Shown: positions 19,928 to 29,611 of the stretch, one piece after another | Position numbering within the stretch: the first letter of the stretch is position 1 | How the letters are laid out: each line of letters starts with the position of its first letter | Origin: CADEFX01 sp050260355 | GTDB taxonomy: Bacteria; Pseudomonadota; Alphaproteobacteria; Rhizobiales; Hyphomicrobiaceae | Length of the DNA stretch: 64,000 bases | Direction of reading: 5' to 3' | NCBI GenBank assembly: GCA_050260355.1 | Contig: JBLNBZ010000136.1 | Coordinates: forward strand, 11,847-75,846 | Notes under the pieces: generated by a model | Databases searched by the model: none | The model's input: the letters and a program-made list of their open reading frames with translations, nothing else | Told to the model about the DNA's origin: nothing | Translations under genes and position numbers: made by a program

Positions 19928-21286
19928 ATGAACGCACTCCCTCCACACGCTCACCAGCTCGGCGAAGCGTCGAGCATCTGGTTCAAGCTCACGCCGCTGC
20001 TCAAGGGTCCGGACAATCCGATGACCGTCCTGATGCAGATGGCGGAGCGCTACGGTAGCGTGATCCCGGTGAACATGGCGGATCAGCGCGTCGTGCTGCT
20101 GTTCGAGCCGGATCACTTCAAGCGCGTACTGGTCACCAAGGCCGACGACTACATCAAGTATTTCGACGGCTTGAAGCCGATCTTCGGCAAATCGATGATC
20201 ACTCATGACGGCGCGCTCTGGCAAAAGATCCGCATGCCGCAGCAGCCGGCCTTCCACCCGGATATGTTTGCCGAGTACATCCCCTACTTCCTTGCTGCAA
20301 TCCGCACCAAGATGGAGCTGTGGGAGAAGCTGGCGCAGACCGGCGAGACCATCGAGATGGTGGAGCAGACCTGGACGCTCGCGGCGGACATGATCTGCAA
20401 GGCGCTGTTCGATCGGGACATGCCGTTCAACCCGCACTTCGTGTTCAAGTGCGTAAAGACCTACACCGACGTGATGAACCACAAGTCGATCCGCCTGAAG
20501 AAGGTGGCCGGCGCGGATTTCGAGATCACTGAGGAGAACGCGGCCAAAGCGATCGAAGTCTGGGCCGGCGTGCCACCCACGGTGTTCGCAGCCGATCCAC
20601 GCGATGAGCGCGAGCGCACGCTGCTGAAGATGATCGAGGCCGCCGTTGCGGATCCTTCCATTCCGGAGTTCGACCAGCAGCAGGCGATCGACGAGCTCAA
20701 GCAGTACCTTTGGGCAGGTACTGAGACGACGGCGCTGACACTCGCCTGGGCGCTGTATCTCGTCTCCAAGCACCCGGAAGCTGCCGAGCGAATCCGCAAG
20801 GAGGGTGAGGCCACCTGCGGCGATCGCGAGCCGACTGCTGCCGACTACTCCGGGCTCGCCTATACGCGCGCGGTGATCCAGGAGACTATGCGGCTTTATC
20901 CGCCCATCTGGATGCTGATGCGCGTGGCTTCGAAGCCCGACGTGATCGACGGCAAGGAGATTCGCGCGGGCGACCGCGTGGCGCTGTTTGCCTATGGCGC
21001 ACATCACAGCGCCAAATACTGGGAGAACCCCGAGCAATTCATTCCCGAGCGCTGGCTCGGCGACGCCGCCAAAAGGCGCAAGCCTTACACGTATCTGCCC
21101 TTCGGCGGCGGCAAGCGTTCCTGCATCGGCGGCGCCATGAGCCAGGTCGAGAACGTTCTCGCCCTGTCGATCCTGCTGCGGCGCTTCCGGCCCGAGTACG
21201 TCGGGCCGGACCCTGCCGGTATCAACGCCACGGTGACGCTGACGCCGAAGGGTGGGCTGCCGTTCAAGATCCGCCAGCTCAGCTGA
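19928..21286 (+). CDS. Cytochrome P450 monooxygenase
   Basis: 452 residues. The I-helix oxygen-activation motif is A263-G-T-E-T, the K-helix ExxR is E319-x-x-R322, and the heme-cysteine loop is F-G-G-G-K-R-S-C399-I-G-G. The general sequence style resembles the CYP4/CYP102-like class of bacterial P450s rather than the short soluble class, but there is no fused reductase and no ferredoxin gene nearby, so its electron source is unknown. No membrane anchor is seen. It is single, convergent with the FAD-linked oxidase (32 bases between stops), and the 260 bases before it contain no clear gene. Substrate unknown. Confidence 0.93.
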   Translation: MNALPPHAHQLGEASSIWFKLTPLLKGPDNPMTVLMQMAERYGSVIPVNMADQRVVLLFEPDHFKRVLVTKADDYIKYFDGLKPIFGKSMITHDGALWQKIRMPQQPAFHPDMFAEYIPYFLAAIRTKMELWEKLAQTGETIEMVEQTWTLAADMICKALFDRDMPFNPHFVFKCVKTYTDVMNHKSIRLKKVAGADFEITEENAAKAIEVWAGVPPTVFAADPRDERERTLLKMIEAAVADPSIPEFDQQQAIDELKQYLWAGTETTALTLAWALYLVSKHPEAAERIRKEGEATCGDREPTAADYSGLAYTRAVIQETMRLYPPIWMLMRVASKPDVIDGKEIRAGDRVALFAYGAHHSAKYWENPEQFIPERWLGDAAKRRKPYTYLPFGGGKRSCIGGAMSQVENVLALSILLRRFRPEYVGPDPAGINATVTLTPKGGLPFKIRQLS

Positions 21287-21318
21287 GCTGATACCGCCGG
21301 CCGTCCGGCACCGGCGTG

Positions 21319-22749
21319 TCAGGCCGCCGGACGGATGTTCTGGTTCATGCGGAACATGTTGGTCGGGTCGTAACGCCGCTTGATCTGCGCCAGGCGCGCA
21401 TAGTTGGGGCCATAGGCCGTCTCGACGCGGTCAGCCTCATCATCCGGCATGAAGTTGATGTAGACGCTGCCCGAGGCATACGGCGCCGTTGCGTCGAACA
21501 GCTTGCGCGCCCACGCGATGCACGCCGCATCCTGTGCCGCCTCGCGCCAGCGCGTGTGCACGTTCATGACGAAGTGCGCTCCGCGGTTGGGCCATGGCGT
21601 AGCCGCTGCCGGAACTCTACTCATGGCGCCGCCGATATGCGCGAGGAAAATCTCGCACTCCGGCGTGGGCAGCGTCTTCACCGCGTCGAGGATCGTGCCG
21701 ATGGCTCCATCCGGCAGATCGTCGAAGTCGTGGCTCTTCCAATAGTTGCGCGCGCCCGGCGTAAGCAAGGGGTCGAATGCCGCCTGCCAGCCGGTGAAGG
21801 GATGCGGCGAGACGACATCGGCGATCGGCTTGCCGAGCGCCCGCAGGCCCGCCATGGCTTTCTCACCCTCCTTCATGTCTCCGCAATAGCAGGCCGCGAA
21901 GATCAGCACCTCACGTCCGTGCCACTCGGCCGGCAGAAACGGGAGTGGCGGTGCCTTGCGCATGACGGTCCAGATCGTCAGCTCGTCGGGCGCCTCCTTG
22001 GCGATGCGGCGGAATTGCGGGAGCAACGTTGCTGCTTGATCGAGCGGATGCACGATGAGGCCCGACAGCACTTGCGGGCCGACCGGGTGCAGCCTGAGCT
22101 CGAACGAGGTCACTACGCCGAAATTGCCGCCGCCACCGCGGATGGCCCAGAACAGATCGGCGTTGTCGCTGTCGCTGTCGCTGGCGCGCAGCATCTTGCC
22201 TTCGGCGGTGACGATGTCTACGGACAGCAGATTGTCGATGGTCAAGCCGTGCTTGCGCGTGATCCAGCCGAAGCCTCCGCCGAGTGTCAGGCCCGCAACG
22301 CCAGTCGTCGAGTTGATGCCGACGGGGGTCGCGAGCGCGAAAGCCTGCGCCTCCTTGTCGAGATCCGACAGCAATGCACCGGGCTCCACGCGGGCCGTGC
22401 ACTGAACTGGGTCGACGCGCACCGACTTCATCGGGGACAGATCGATGAGAAGGCCGCCGTCGCACACTCCTTTGCCGGCAATGTTGTGGCCGCCGCCGCG
22501 CACTGCGATGAGCAGCTTGTTGTCGCGCGCAAACTTTATCGCCTGCATGACATCGGATGCGCCCGCGCAGCGCACCACAAGGCCTGGACGCCGATCGATC
22601 ATGGCGTTCCAGATGCTGCGGGCAGTGTCGTAATCGGGTTCTCCAGGCAATGCGAGACTGCCGCGCAATGCGCCGCGAAGTGACGCGAGCGCGTCGGCTG
22701 CAATGGTCGTGCTGGCGCCGTCGGTCGTCTTGAGGATTGCGTCTGCCAT
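21319..22749 (-). CDS. FAD-linked oxidase, berberine-bridge-enzyme-like
   Basis: 476 residues from ATG 22749, supported by GGGAGAT nine bases upstream (the open frame to 23091 has no such support). The FAD-binding PCMH-type domain contains V-R-G-G-G-H-N, whose histidine is the usual covalent flavin attachment site, and G-L-T-L-G-G-G-F-G-W. The C-terminal D-P-T-N-M-F-R-M-N-Q-N-I is the BBE signature. The second cysteine attachment typical of bicovalent members is not obvious. Such enzymes oxidise sugars or secondary metabolites with oxygen. No signal peptide is present. The substrate is unknown; the neighbouring P450 converges rather than forming an operon. Confidence 0.9.
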   Translation of the reverse strand: MADAILKTTDGASTTIAADALASLRGALRGSLALPGEPDYDTARSIWNAMIDRRPGLVVRCAGASDVMQAIKFARDNKLLIAVRGGGHNIAGKGVCDGGLLIDLSPMKSVRVDPVQCTARVEPGALLSDLDKEAQAFALATPVGINSTTGVAGLTLGGGFGWITRKHGLTIDNLLSVDIVTAEGKMLRASDSDSDNADLFWAIRGGGGNFGVVTSFELRLHPVGPQVLSGLIVHPLDQAATLLPQFRRIAKEAPDELTIWTVMRKAPPLPFLPAEWHGREVLIFAACYCGDMKEGEKAMAGLRALGKPIADVVSPHPFTGWQAAFDPLLTPGARNYWKSHDFDDLPDGAIGTILDAVKTLPTPECEIFLAHIGGAMSRVPAAATPWPNRGAHFVMNVHTRWREAAQDAACIAWARKLFDATAPYASGSVYINFMPDDEADRVETAYGPNYARLAQIKRRYDPTNMFRMNQNIRPAA

Positions 22750-22993
22750 TGGATGATCTCCCTTTCGAGCTTTCTCCAGTTGACGGACAGCTCGATGCTG
22801 AGCGCCCACAGTCGCGCCGCGGGCGGGTTCCATCAACTTCAGGATCTGTACTGGCTCGGTTTCGCTCGGTGTGCCGTGGGGAATTGCGCCCAGAGAGGCA
22901 CGCGAGGACCGGGGGATATGGAGACCGACAGCCCACGGCCGATACAGTTTATGTACCCGTGCAGCTATCCGGACCCGCGCCGCACCCGGCGCT

Positions 22994-23860
22994 TCAAACC
23001 ATCCGCGTGGCCGCCACCCACCAGTCGGGCCGATCTCGCCCAAGGGTCTCCGCCGCGGCGGCAGCTTCTGTCTCGCGCGCAAACAGCGCAAAGCACGTTG
23101 GTCCGCTTCCGGACATGCGCGCCAGGAGAGCGCCGGGCGCCGCCGCCAGCACCGATTTGACGTGGATCACGGCGGGACAGAGCGCGGCGGCAGGACGTTC
23201 GAGGTCGTTACCGCACACGCGCAAATAGGCGCAAAGCTCGTGGATATCTGCGAAGGCGGGGACGGGGGCCGAGCCCTGCGGTGGCGCGTGCAGCGGTGGA
23301 GCGTCGAGCGCCGTGAAGACGTCGCGCGTGGCGAGCGGAACCCCGGGATTGGCGAGCACGATCGCCGCTCCGGGCAAGCTGTCCAAGGGCTGGATGCGCT
23401 CGCCAACACCGCGCATCAACGCAGGCCTCGAGGCCAGGCAGATGGGCACATCCGCGCCGAGCGCAGCGGCCAGCGCGTTCCAGTCGACCGATGCCCCCTT
23501 CTCCGGATTGGCACGCCTGATCGCGCGGAGTGCGGCTGCCGCGTCCGCCGAGCCGCCCCCGAGGCCGGCAGCAACCGGCAGGTTCTTCTCCAACACGATA
23601 GAGCCGACCGACAACCCGGGTTCGGCTTCGAGCGCGCGCCTGACCGCCATCTCCACCAGGTTCGGCCCGTCGACCGCCGCCGCGAACGGGCCGGTCACGC
23701 GAAGCGCCGTCGGCTCGCCCTGACGCAACATCAGGCGGTCCCCGAAATCGGCGAAAGCTACCAGGCTTTCCAGCTCATGATAGCCGTCGGCGCGCCGCCC
23801 GAGCACTCGCAACGTCAGATTGATCTTGGCGGCCGCCCGTTCCTCGATAATGGCCGTCAT
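22994..23860 (-). CDS. ispE: 4-diphosphocytidyl-2-C-methyl-D-erythritol kinase
   Basis: About 288 residues (ATG 23860; a GTG at 23878 gives six more residues and starts within five bases of the upstream stop). Phosphorylates CDP-ME in the MEP isoprenoid pathway. The GHMP-kinase signature P-V-A-A-G-L-G-G-G-S-A-D-A-A and the N-terminal A-A-A-K-I-N-L-T-L are intact, as is the C-terminal S-G-S-G-P-T-C-F-A-L. It follows the TPR gene closely, so the two are probably cotranscribed. Confidence 0.96.
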   Translation of the reverse strand: MTAIIEERAAAKINLTLRVLGRRADGYHELESLVAFADFGDRLMLRQGEPTALRVTGPFAAAVDGPNLVEMAVRRALEAEPGLSVGSIVLEKNLPVAAGLGGGSADAAAALRAIRRANPEKGASVDWNALAAALGADVPICLASRPALMRGVGERIQPLDSLPGAAIVLANPGVPLATRDVFTALDAPPLHAPPQGSAPVPAFADIHELCAYLRVCGNDLERPAAALCPAVIHVKSVLAAAPGALLARMSGSGPTCFALFARETEAAAAAETLGRDRPDWWVAATRMV

Positions 23861-23882
23861 GGCGGCTGCCGCGCGCACGCCC

Positions 23883-25688
23883 CTATTCGAGGACCGGCCG
23901 CGGCACCAGCTTGTTCTCCGACCGCTTCTTCAGCGCGTCGGAGCGTTCAGCTTCCTTGCTGCGCTTGGCGGTGTGCGCCTGCGGACGCGCAGGCAAGCCC
24001 TTGGCGAGCTTCCGCTTGATCTTCTCGGCGTCCTCGGGCTCCGGCTTGAGGGTGAGCGCCTGCTCCCACTGATAGCGCGCCTCCTGCCGCCGGCCCACGC
24101 GCCACAGCGCATCGCCCAGATGATCGTTGAGGACCGGATCCTCGGGCCTCAGCTCGACCGCCCGCTCGAGATACTTGACCGACTCCTTGACGTTGCCCAG
24201 GCGATAGTGCGCCCAGCCGAGACTGTCGACGATGTATCCGTCGTCAGGCTTGAGCTGGACGGCCCGCTCGATCAGGGCCAGCCCCTGCTTCAGATTGCGG
24301 TTCTGATCGACCCAGGAATAGCCGAGGTAGTTGAGCACCAGCGGCTGATCCGGAGCAAGCTGCATGGCCTTCTGCAAGTCGGCCTCGGCCTGCGGCCACT
24401 TCTTGATGCGCTCGTAGCAGGTGCCACGCGCGTAGAATTGCGACCAGTGCTTCTTCTCCGGCTTCCCGATCAGCGCAATGGCACGCGAGTAATAGTCGAC
24501 AGCCTCCTCGTACCGCTTGCGGCCCCGCATGATGTTGCCGAGCGCCTCGAGCGGGCGGACATCGGCAGGGTCCTGCTTGGCGACGCGCTCGAGCAGCTCC
24601 TTGGCTTCATCCACCCGCTCTAGCTGATTGAGGTTGAGCGCCTTGCGAATGTCGATCGCGGCCTGCAAGGGCGTACCCCTGGGGATGCGGTCGTAGGCCG
24701 CGATCGCATCCGCATATTTCTTGGTGTTTTCGTGCAGGCTTGCCAGGGCTGCCAGGGCGAACGGGAACTGCGGCCTCAAGTACAGTGCCATCTGCAGATA
24801 GACAGCGCCGACACTAACGCCGCCCTCGCCCGACAGCGCCTCGCCGAGCCCATAGAAGACCTCCGCCAGGCCGTCGATCGGGTTATCGATCAGCAAGCCG
24901 ATCTTCTCGCCAGCCTTCAGCCTTTCCAGAAGATCCTTCGCCACCGGATGCGGGCCGTTGGTGGAGCGCTTGGCATACTCATCGAGAATGGTGCGTGCGA
25001 GCTTGGCGTCTCCGCTTGCCGCCGCATGCTGGGCATACGCCATGGTGATGCGCAGCGACTTGGAATCGCTGCGGAAGGCGCGCTCGTAAAGTGCGCGGGC
25101 TTCTTGCCGCCGACCGCCGGCGTCGCTGATCAGAGCCTTGTGGTAACGCAGGTAGACCTGCGCCCACTCGGCCTGCTTGACGCCATCGATGATATCGATG
25201 GCGCCCTTCACGTTGCCCTCGGCCAGGGTCATCCACGCCCGTGCCATGGCGCTGGTGAGCTCGCCCATCAGCCCGGACCCGCTGGCCTGGAAATTCTGCT
25301 TGGCCTCACCGTAGCGGCCCGCCTTGGCCTCGCTCAGCCCGATGATCAGGCGGGCCATGCGATGGGTCGGCTGCGCTGCGGCGAGCTGCTTGGCAAGCCG
25401 CACAGCGTCATCCCAGCGGCCCTCGGTCGCGTACATCGCGAGAGCCTGCTCGAGCAGCGCATCATTGTCGGAATCGCGCTTCAGAGCCCGCTCATAGAAG
25501 TCGGCCGCCGCAGCGGTGTCGTGCAAGCCGCGCGCGACCCTGCCTGCAAGATAGCTGCCGAGCAGCGAGCTTGCCTCCGGCTGACCATCGCCGGTTCGCG
25601 CCGTAGCCGGGCCCGGTCCAATCGCCAGCGCCAGCGCGACCGTCAGGGCGGCAGAGGACATCCGGAAGCGTAGTGAAACTTTGAGCAT
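23883..25688 (-). CDS. Secreted tetratricopeptide-repeat protein
   Basis: 601 residues. A signal peptide (S-A-A-L-T-V-A-L-A-L-A-I-G-P-G-P-A-T-A) precedes an array of at least eight TPR units spread over residues 45-560, e.g. A-A-D-F-Y-E-R-A-L-K-R-D and V-L-N-Y-L-G-Y-S-W-V-D-Q-N. The C-terminal 40 residues are basic. TPR proteins scaffold complexes; nothing points to a specific partner. It is located just upstream of ispE, an arrangement seen in many Rhizobiales. Periplasmic or outer-membrane-associated location is likely. Confidence 0.85.
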   Translation of the reverse strand: MLKVSLRFRMSSAALTVALALAIGPGPATARTGDGQPEASSLLGSYLAGRVARGLHDTAAAADFYERALKRDSDNDALLEQALAMYATEGRWDDAVRLAKQLAAAQPTHRMARLIIGLSEAKAGRYGEAKQNFQASGSGLMGELTSAMARAWMTLAEGNVKGAIDIIDGVKQAEWAQVYLRYHKALISDAGGRRQEARALYERAFRSDSKSLRITMAYAQHAAASGDAKLARTILDEYAKRSTNGPHPVAKDLLERLKAGEKIGLLIDNPIDGLAEVFYGLGEALSGEGGVSVGAVYLQMALYLRPQFPFALAALASLHENTKKYADAIAAYDRIPRGTPLQAAIDIRKALNLNQLERVDEAKELLERVAKQDPADVRPLEALGNIMRGRKRYEEAVDYYSRAIALIGKPEKKHWSQFYARGTCYERIKKWPQAEADLQKAMQLAPDQPLVLNYLGYSWVDQNRNLKQGLALIERAVQLKPDDGYIVDSLGWAHYRLGNVKESVKYLERAVELRPEDPVLNDHLGDALWRVGRRQEARYQWEQALTLKPEPEDAEKIKRKLAKGLPARPQAHTAKRSKEAERSDALKKRSENKLVPRPVLE

Positions 25689-25833
25689 ATGAGCCGACCT
25701 CGCGGGCAGTTTCAGCTCCGCCCCTGATTCAAGGCTAAGCTAGCAAACAAGGCACCGTGTTGACCACAGCGATTGGCGGCTGACCGGCCGCCTTCGTCGT
25801 CGCATCTCGTTGCTGACGAGCAACAGGAGGTAT

Positions 25834-26802
25834 TCAAGCAACCGGAGTCTTGCCCGATAAAATTGCAGCAAAGACCGAGCGATCGATGTTGCCCCCGGAC
25901 AGGATCAGCCCCACCCGGCGCCCATGCTGCAGTCCTCGCTCTTGAAGTAAGGCAGCCAGCGGAGCAGCACCAGCCCCCTCGACGAGATTGTGGGTGTCCT
26001 CGTAGTAAATCCTGATCGCGTCCGCAATCGCATCCTCGCTGACCCGGACAATGCGAGCCGCACCGCGCAAAATCATCTCGAGGGCGTCGGCGTTCGGCAC
26101 ACGGCACGCCATGCCGTCGGCAAACGTCCGGGCCGAGTTGGTGGGGACCGGCTTGCCTGCCTCGAAGGACAGCGCGATGCACGGCGCATTCTCGGCGACG
26201 ACGCCGATGATCTGCGTCTTGAGGCCCAGCAGATCGCGCGCAGCGATCAGCCCGCAAATGCCCGACCCCATGCCGATGGGCACATAGACGGCATCGAGCT
26301 CGCCCGCGCCGCGCAGAAGCTCCAGCGCATAGGTGGCAACGCCCTTGACCAATGCCGGATGGAACGAGGGAACGTAATGCAGGTTTCTTTCGTCAGCGAG
26401 CCGCGCGGCCTCATCCTTGGCCTCGTCGAAATCGCGGCCGTGCTCGATAAGCTCGGCGCCGAACGCCCGCATGGCCGCGTTCTTCTCGATCGAGTTGCCG
26501 TGCGGGACCAGAATAGTGGACGCAAGACCGACCGCGGAGGCGGCCCGCGCAATCGACTGGCCATGATTGCCGCGCGTCGCGGTTATGACGCCGGCAGGAT
26601 TCTCGCCCGAGCGCTTGAGCTCGGTCATGTAGACGAGACCGCCGCGCACCTTGAACGCGCCGATCGGCGTATGGTTCTCATGCTTTACCCAGACCTCGAC
26701 CCCGGTGCGGCGCGCGAGCAATGGCCACGCGTACTGCGGCGTCGGCGGCATATGCGCATGCACGAGGTCGGATGCGGCTTCCAGATCAGCAAGAGAGAAC
26801 AT
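25834..26802 (-). CDS. Threonine/serine dehydratase-like PLP enzyme
   Basis: 322 residues. Fold-type-II PLP enzyme with the cofactor lysine in P-I-G-A-F-K51-V-R-G, the phosphate-binding-type loop T-R-G-N-H-G-Q-S and G-M-G-S-G-I-C-G. The family includes catabolic threonine dehydratase and related ammonia-lyases such as hydroxyaspartate dehydratase. There is no ACT regulatory domain, so feedback control by isoleucine is unlikely and a catabolic role is favoured. It is transcribed alone, in the direction of the TPR/ispE genes with a 145-base gap. Confidence 0.88.
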   Translation of the reverse strand: MFSLADLEAASDLVHAHMPPTPQYAWPLLARRTGVEVWVKHENHTPIGAFKVRGGLVYMTELKRSGENPAGVITATRGNHGQSIARAASAVGLASTILVPHGNSIEKNAAMRAFGAELIEHGRDFDEAKDEAARLADERNLHYVPSFHPALVKGVATYALELLRGAGELDAVYVPIGMGSGICGLIAARDLLGLKTQIIGVVAENAPCIALSFEAGKPVPTNSARTFADGMACRVPNADALEMILRGAARIVRVSEDAIADAIRIYYEDTHNLVEGAGAAPLAALLQERGLQHGRRVGLILSGGNIDRSVFAAILSGKTPVA

Positions 26803-26967
26803 GCTCGCTCCATAGAGGCAGCGCTCAGGATGGGCTGCCGGTGGAGAACGGTCAAATGCTTCACCGCCAATTGCCCGGCCAGCGGTGCGGCTCGCGCCTA
26901 TGTGCGAAACACGGCGCCAGGAAGACGAGGGCTGTCGAAGCCCGCGAACCTGCGCAAGCCCGCACGG

Positions 26968-28074
26968 CTAAGGCTCCCGCAAGGCGTGGGCGATGACCTT
27001 TTGCATGACGCTCGGCAATGCTGCCCTGCGAAGGGCGTGCTGATGGACCCACCGGCAACGGTCAGGCTCGGCCCACAGGTTGAGCGGGCTGTCGTTCGGC
27101 ACGACCGTCCGGAAAACCATCAGCTCCAGCCTGAAATGCGTGAACGTGTGGCTGACCGAGCCCGGCACCGGCCACCAGTTCGCGCGCACCGGCGCAGAGC
27201 GCAGCGCGTCCTCGGCCGATATCCAGTCCTCGATCCAGTCCGTCGACGGCACCTCGAGCATGCCGCCGAGCAGGCCCGCGGCTGGCCGCCGGCGAAGAAG
27301 GACGTGGCTGTCCTCGCGCTGAGCCAGAAATGCGACGCCGCGCCTGACGAGCCGCTCGCCCTTCTCGGCGCGCGCAGGCAGGGTAGCCTCGATGCCCAAA
27401 GCGTGAGCCGCGCAATCCTTCTGCAGGGGACACATCAGGCACGAGGGCCGCTTCGGCGTGCAGATGGTGGCCCCAAGGTCCATCATGGCCTGTGCAAAGT
27501 CGCCCGGCCGCTCGGCGGGCGTCAGCGTTGCGGCAAGCCGCCGGAGCTGTGGCTTGGCGCCCGGCAGCGGCGTGCGGACGGCGAACAGCCGAGCCACGAC
27601 TCGCTCGACATTGCCATCGACGGGCGTGGCAACCTCACCGAACGCGATGGCCGCGATGGCCGCGGCCGTGTACGGGCCGATGCCGGGCAGCTCGCGCAGC
27701 TGAGCTTCCGTGCGCGGCAGCTTGCCCCGGTGGCGGGCCACGACGGCCTGTGCGCAGGCGTGCAGATTGCGAGCGCGCGAGTAATAGCCGAGCCCAGCCC
27801 AGGCGGAGAGCACGTCCTCCTGATCCGCCTTGGCGAGCGCCTTGATGGTGGGCCAGCGCTTCAGGAACCTCTCATAGTAGGGGATAACCGCTTTGACCGT
27901 CGTCTGCTGCAGCATGATCTCGGAGAGCCAGACGCGGTAGGGGTCGGGCGAGGTGCCCGGAGCGGCGCGCCACGGCAGCTCTCGGCGCTCGGCGTCATAC
28001 CAATCGAGCAGCGCCGGGGCCGTGCGAGGCCCGGCCATGGGCAGGAATTGTTGCCGTCGCGCCACAGCGGTCAT
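26968..28074 (-). CDS. mutY: A/G-specific adenine DNA glycosylase
   Basis: 368 residues. Removes adenine mispaired with 8-oxoguanine. The N-terminal HhH-GPD domain holds the catalytic E52 (S-E-I-M-L-Q-Q-T) and D153 (V-D-G-N-V-E-R-V), and the HhH hairpin L-P-G-I-G-P-Y-T. Four cysteines (C205, C212, C215, C221; C-x6-C-x2-C-x5-C) bind the 4Fe-4S cluster. The C-terminal Nudix-like domain (about 230-360) recognises 8-oxoG. Divergent from the dciA-like gene, a standard alphaproteobacterial neighbourhood. Confidence 0.97.
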   Translation of the reverse strand: MTAVARRQQFLPMAGPRTAPALLDWYDAERRELPWRAAPGTSPDPYRVWLSEIMLQQTTVKAVIPYYERFLKRWPTIKALAKADQEDVLSAWAGLGYYSRARNLHACAQAVVARHRGKLPRTEAQLRELPGIGPYTAAAIAAIAFGEVATPVDGNVERVVARLFAVRTPLPGAKPQLRRLAATLTPAERPGDFAQAMMDLGATICTPKRPSCLMCPLQKDCAAHALGIEATLPARAEKGERLVRRGVAFLAQREDSHVLLRRRPAAGLLGGMLEVPSTDWIEDWISAEDALRSAPVRANWWPVPGSVSHTFTHFRLELMVFRTVVPNDSPLNLWAEPDRCRWVHQHALRRAALPSVMQKVIAHALREP

Positions 28075-28168
28075 GATGTCCCCGGTCGGCGGCCGCGAAT
28101 CACTAACGACATGTTAAGCACCCCCACTGCGTATTGAAACGCCGCACCGGTGGATTGGGTCATTGGAC

Positions 28169-28741
28169 ATGCGGAACAAGAGCGATCTGCGGGCACCCGC
28201 GCCAACGCCTCGGCAGGTGGTAAGCGTGCCGCAACGGCCGCATGCGAGCGGCCCGGTCCCGACCCGTGCGGTCGGCGCCTTCGTTCCGCGCCTGACCCGC
28301 AAGGCATTTGAAAAGTATGGCTTCTCGGCGGCGTCCCTGCTCACCGACTGGGCCACGATCGTGGGCGCCGATCTTGCCCGTTACACCGAGCCCGAGCGGC
28401 TCAAGTGGCCCAATGGTGTCGGGGTCCATGACGAAACCTCGGACGACGCACAGGGCCGCCCAGGGGCAACCTTGATGTTGCGTGTCGACCCTCAGCGCGC
28501 GCTGGAGGTGCAGTACAAGGGCAAGCAGATCATCGAGCGCATCAACGCCTATTTCGGCTATCGCGCGGTTGCAGCGCTGCGCATGCTGCAGGCGCCGGTT
28601 CGCGCGTCGGCGCGTACAAGCCTCGCCCAGGCGAAGCCTGCACCGCCCGTTGCGCCCGAGCTCGAGACCATCACTGATGCGGCGCTGCGCAGTGCTCTGC
28701 AGCGTATGGCGCACGGGATTGTGATCCGCCGATCCTTCTGA
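28169..28741 (+). CDS. DUF721 protein, DciA-family helicase-loader type
   Basis: About 190 residues from the ATG at 28169; a TTG at 28163 is also in frame. The central region F-E-K-Y-G-F-S-A-A-S-L-L-T-D-W-A-T-I-V-G and E-R-L-K-W-P match the DUF721/DciA domain as found in Rhizobiales, whose proteins are usually longer than the Pseudomonas form. DciA helps load the replicative helicase DnaB in bacteria without DnaC. The N-terminal 35 and C-terminal 40 residues are low-complexity. It lies between divergent mutY and downstream dsbA-family genes, the typical order mutY-dciA-dsbA-smc. Confidence 0.82.
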   Translation: MRNKSDLRAPAPTPRQVVSVPQRPHASGPVPTRAVGAFVPRLTRKAFEKYGFSAASLLTDWATIVGADLARYTEPERLKWPNGVGVHDETSDDAQGRPGATLMLRVDPQRALEVQYKGKQIIERINAYFGYRAVAALRMLQAPVRASARTSLAQAKPAPPVAPELETITDAALRSALQRMAHGIVIRRSF

Positions 28742-28918
28742 TCCCGCCGCATCTACCCCAAAATTCAGCCAATGCAGCCGTCGGCCGCATGGCGTTCAAG
28801 TGGCGTTCAGCGCCGATTTGGCTTAACGGTTTGAGCAGCGCGGCGGCCGGTGGAGCGGCTTCTCGAGCGTTGGCTCGAGGCCGTTCTGCAACGCAGATGC
28901 GACATCGAGGAGATCGAC

Positions 28919-29611
28919 GTGTTCGACACGAGACTGACCAAAACCTCCCACGTCATTGCACGGCGCGCGCTGCTGGCGATGGCTGCCAGTGCAGCGGGCA
29001 TCGGCCTCCTCTCTGCGGTTCCCGCGCTTGCGCAGCGCAAGGGCGCACCGCCTGCCGAGGTCCCGGTCGACGAGCTGATGAAGCCTGGCCCCCTGCCCGA
29101 GCTGACACTGGGCAAGTCCGATGCTCCGGTGAGGATCGTCGAGTACGCCTCGATGACCTGTGGCCATTGTGCGAACTTCCACAACAAAGTGTTCCCGACG
29201 CTCAAGGAGAAGTACATCGACCGCGGCCAGGTGTATTTCGTCATGCGCGAGTTTCCGCTCGACAACCTTGCCGCCGCGGCCTCGATGCTCGCGCGCTGCG
29301 CAGGAGGGGATAAGACCTTCCCGCTCATCGGCGTGCTGTTCGAGAAGCAGGAGCAATGGGCGTTCGTGCGCACCAATCCGGTGCCCGAGCTCTTCAAGAT
29401 CGCCAAGCAGGCCGGCTTCACGCAGGAGAGCTTCGACAAGTGCCTGACCGATCAGAAGCTGCTCGACGAGGTCACCGCCGTTCGCACGCGCGGCAACGAG
29501 AAGTTCGGGGTCAACGCGACGCCCACCTTCTTCATCAACGGCAAGCGCATGCAGGACGCACCGACCATCGAGAACTTCGACAAGATGCTGACGCCGTTGC
29601 TGAAAAGCTGA
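28919..29611 (+). CDS. DsbA-family thiol:disulfide oxidoreductase, exported
   Basis: 230 residues from GTG 28919, chosen because GAGGAG lies six bases upstream; an ATG at 28850 opens the same frame. The N-terminus has paired arginines then a hydrophobic stretch (A-R-R-A-L-L-A-M-A-A-S-A-A-G), so export may be by Sec or Tat. The thioredoxin-fold active site is C81-G-H-C84, followed by the DsbA-type helical insertion and the cis-Pro loop N-A-T-P-T-F-F-I-N-G. It probably makes or reshuffles disulfides in the periplasm. It overlaps the next, related gene by one base (TGATG). Confidence 0.9.
   Translation: MFDTRLTKTSHVIARRALLAMAASAAGIGLLSAVPALAQRKGAPPAEVPVDELMKPGPLPELTLGKSDAPVRIVEYASMTCGHCANFHNKVFPTLKEKYIDRGQVYFVMREFPLDNLAAAASMLARCAGGDKTFPLIGVLFEKQEQWAFVRTNPVPELFKIAKQAGFTQESFDKCLTDQKLLDEVTAVRTRGNEKFGVNATPTFFINGKRMQDAPTIENFDKMLTPLLKS

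Noticed and set aside
21287..21318. Bidirectional terminator between the P450 and FAD oxidase genes
   Set aside because: CGCCGG/CCGGCG arms can pair but there is no T-run on either strand, so intrinsic termination is not supported.
22750..23091. Upstream in-frame extension of the FAD-linked oxidase
   Set aside because: Arg-rich, no family match and no ribosome binding site; the ATG at 22749 has GGGAGAT.
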